Positions 6,081 to 7,696 of a stretch of 7,696 nt of DNA are shown here, one piece after another (position 1 is the first letter of the stretch; each line of letters starts with the position of its first letter). The position numbers and the translations under genes were made by a program. The notes below the pieces were generated by a model, which was not told the origin of the DNA, ran no database searches, and saw only the letters and a list, made by a program, of their open reading frames with translations. Origin of the DNA: Actinomycetota bacterium. GTDB lineage: Bacteria > Actinomycetota > Actinomycetes > S36-B12 > UBA10799. The DNA is taken from positions 1 to 7,696 of the forward strand of contig DMNR01000208.1 of assembly GCA_003452655.1 (NCBI GenBank), given 5' to 3'.

Positions 6081-7696
6081 GAATTGAGGCCTTCACCGGA
6101 TGCAGCCTGTGCCAACCGCAGGGCGGAAAGGTCCGCTGCGTGTTGCTGCAGACTGCGGACCGAAATCTCCCCGGCCAACATCGATTCGATACCTTCCACC
6201 GCGGCTGCAAGACCCTGAGCCGTCGTGATGCATGGAATCCCGAGACGCACGGCGACGGTCCGGATTTCATATCCGTCTACCCGTGCCCCGACCCCATAAG
6301 GGGTGTTGACGACCATCGCAATCTCTCCGGCTTCCATAGCGTCGATCGTGGTGGGCTCGCCATTGGGCCCAAGACCTTCAAAATGCTTGCGCAATTCGGT
6401 GGTCTTGACTCCATGACGGGCGAGCACCGCGGCAGTTCCGGGCGTCGCAGCGATCTCGAATCCCAGATCGGCGAGGCGCTTGACAGGAAATACCATCGAA
6501 CGCTTGTCACGGTCGGCCATCGAGACAAAAACCCGACCGGACGTCGGCAAGCCTGAAGAGAACGCCGCTGCCTGAGACTTGGCAAATGCAGTCCCGAAGT
6601 CGTGGTCAATGCCCATCACCTCGCCAGTAGAACGCATCTCCGGTCCAAGCAGGGTGTCCACGCCATGGAAGCGCCCGAACGGAAGCACCGCCTCCTTAAC
6701 CGCAACCGGCCCGCCGACCGGCAGCGTGCCACCGTCACCCTGCGCAGTCAGGATCCCCTCAGCCCTCAGTTGCGCGATGGTTGCACCCATGGCGATTCGA
6801 GCAGCAGCTTTCGCCATGGATACGCCGGTTGCCTTCGAAACGAACGGAACCGTCCGCGACGCCCTCGGGTTTGCCTCGAGCACGTACAGCACTCCCCCAG
6901 CTAACGCGTACTGAACGTTGAGAAGGCCCCGCACGCCCACACCCTTGGCGATGGCCTCCGTGCTGCGCCGGACCCTCATGATCTCGGTACGACTCAACGT
7001 GATCGGAGGTAGCGCGCATGCCGAGTCCCCGGAGTGAACTCCTGCTTCTTCAATGTGTTCCATCACGCCGCCGAGGAAGAGCTCCTCACCGTCGTACAAG
7101 GCATCGACATCGATCTCGATGGCGTCATCGAGGAATCTGTCGACCAAGACCGGATGTTCCGGACTCGCCTGGGTTGCACGCTCGAGATAGTCGGCGAGCA
7201 TCGCATCGTCATAGACAATTTCCATCCCGCGTCCGCCTAGGACGTAGGACGGTCGAACGAGAACGGGGTAGCCGACCCTCGCCGCGATCTCTTGAGCCTG
7301 TTCGAAACTGCTAGCCAAACCGTGAGCTGGCGCTGGCAGCGACGCCTCGTCCAACACCCGACCGAACGCCCCGCGTTCCTCAGCCAGGTGAATCGCTTCC
7401 GGGCTCGTGCCGACGACGGGTACACCCGCGTCCTTGAGGGTCTGAGCCAAACCGAGTGGGGTCTGCCCCCCTAGTTGACAGATCACGCCCGCAACTGGAC
7501 CAGCCGCGGCCTCTGCCTCGTACACGGCGAGGACGTCCTCTGCGGTCAGCGGCTCGAAGTAGAGCCGATCGGACGTGTCGTAGTCAGTTGAAACCGTCTC
7601 AGGGTTGCAGTTGACCATCACGGTCTCGTAGCCGACCTCCCGCAGCGCCATGGCCGCGTGGACGCACGAGTAGTCGAACTCGATGCCCTGCCCGAT
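6077..7696 (-). CDS. carB: Carbamoyl phosphate synthase large subunit, C-terminal half (5' end outside window)
   Basis: CarB combines bicarbonate, ammonia delivered by the small subunit CarA, and two ATP to make carbamoyl phosphate for pyrimidines and arginine. The frame is open at base 7696 and 539 residues are visible, beginning [14 protein letters not shown], which matches the start of the second ATP-grasp (carbamate kinase) half; roughly the first 560 residues lie outside. The ATP-binding signature [11 protein letters not shown] is at partial residues 148-158 and the catalytic [12 protein letters not shown] at 274-285. A methylglyoxal-synthase-like allosteric domain follows at about 387-509. 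In it, T418 and T421 (ATPGT), K437 (RKHFEG) and N464 (VVNT) align with residues that bind UMP in the E. coli enzyme, so UMP feedback is likely. Its stop overlaps the pyrK start (ATGA), making it the first visible gene of the pyrimidine part of the operon. Confidence 0.97.
   Translation of the reverse strand: MGQGIEFDYSCVHAAMALREVGYETVMVNCNPETVSTDYDTSDRLYFEPLTAEDVLAVYEAEAAAGPVAGVICQLGGQTPLGLAQTLKDAGVPVVGTSPEAIHLAEERGAFGRVLDEASLPAPAHGLASSFEQAQEIAARVGYPVLVRPSYVLGGRGMEIVYDDAMLADYLERATQASPEHPVLVDRFLDDAIEIDVDALYDGEELFLGGVMEHIEEAGVHSGDSACALPPITLSRTEIMRVRRSTEAIAKGVGVRGLLNVQYALAGGVLYVLEANPRASRTVPFVSKATGVSMAKAAARIAMGATIAQLRAEGILTAQGDGGTLPVGGPVAVKEAVLPFGRFHGVDTLLGPEMRSTGEVMGIDHDFGTAFAKSQAAAFSSGLPTSGRVFVSMADRDKRSMVFPVKRLADLGFEIAATPGTAAVLARHGVKTTELRKHFEGLGPNGEPTTIDAMEAGEIAMVVNTPYGVGARVDGYEIRTVAVRLGIPCITTAQGLAAAVEGIESMLAGEISVRSLQQHAADLSALRLAQAASGEGLNS

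Noticed and set aside
1..7696. Search for a mobile element, CRISPR array, toxin-antitoxin pair, tRNA/rRNA or unknown defence system
   Set aside because: Nearly every base is accounted for by nine recognised housekeeping genes. No repeats, array-like spacing or unexplained coding frame remained after reading both strands.

Overview
The window is one tightly packed block of housekeeping genes, all on the minus strand, from an actinobacterium. Read in the direction of transcription (from high to low coordinates) the order is carB (5' end outside the window) - pyrK - pyrD - pyrF - mihF - gmk - rpoZ - coaBC - metK (3' end outside the window). The assignment to Actinobacteria rests on the mihF gene, an actinobacteria-specific integration host factor, and on the mihF-gmk-rpoZ-coaBC-metK order typical of that phylum. 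GC-rich third codon positions and overall GC of roughly 60 % by eye fit this. The genus cannot be read from the window.

There are two functional modules. The upstream module (about 3536-7696) is the late part of de novo pyrimidine synthesis: the carbamoyl phosphate synthase large subunit, a two-subunit NAD-dependent dihydroorotate dehydrogenase (PyrK plus class 1B PyrD) and OMP decarboxylase (PyrF). Its genes are joined by 1- or 4-nt overlaps, so they are almost certainly translationally coupled. The downstream module (1 to about 3475) carries a nucleoid protein (mIHF), guanylate kinase, the omega subunit of RNA polymerase, the bifunctional coenzyme A enzyme CoaBC and S-adenosylmethionine synthetase. 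The gaps here are slightly longer (60-84 nt before mihF, rpoZ and metK).

No mobile element, CRISPR array, RNA gene, phage gene, terminator hairpin or unknown protein was found, and no stretch over 100 bases lacks a gene. I did not find a previously undescribed system. Four details merit a second look. coaBC has no in-frame ATG, GTG or TTG able to start a complete protein and appears to begin at a CTG overlapping the rpoZ stop codon. The pyrK-pyrD-pyrF part is of the Bacillus type rather than the class 2 PyrD / type 2 PyrF arrangement I recall for Streptomyces and mycobacteria. mihF lacks a ribosome binding site and has a -10-like hexamer 7 nt before its GTG, suggesting a leaderless transcript. 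The CoaC half has unusual residues in two active-site motifs.
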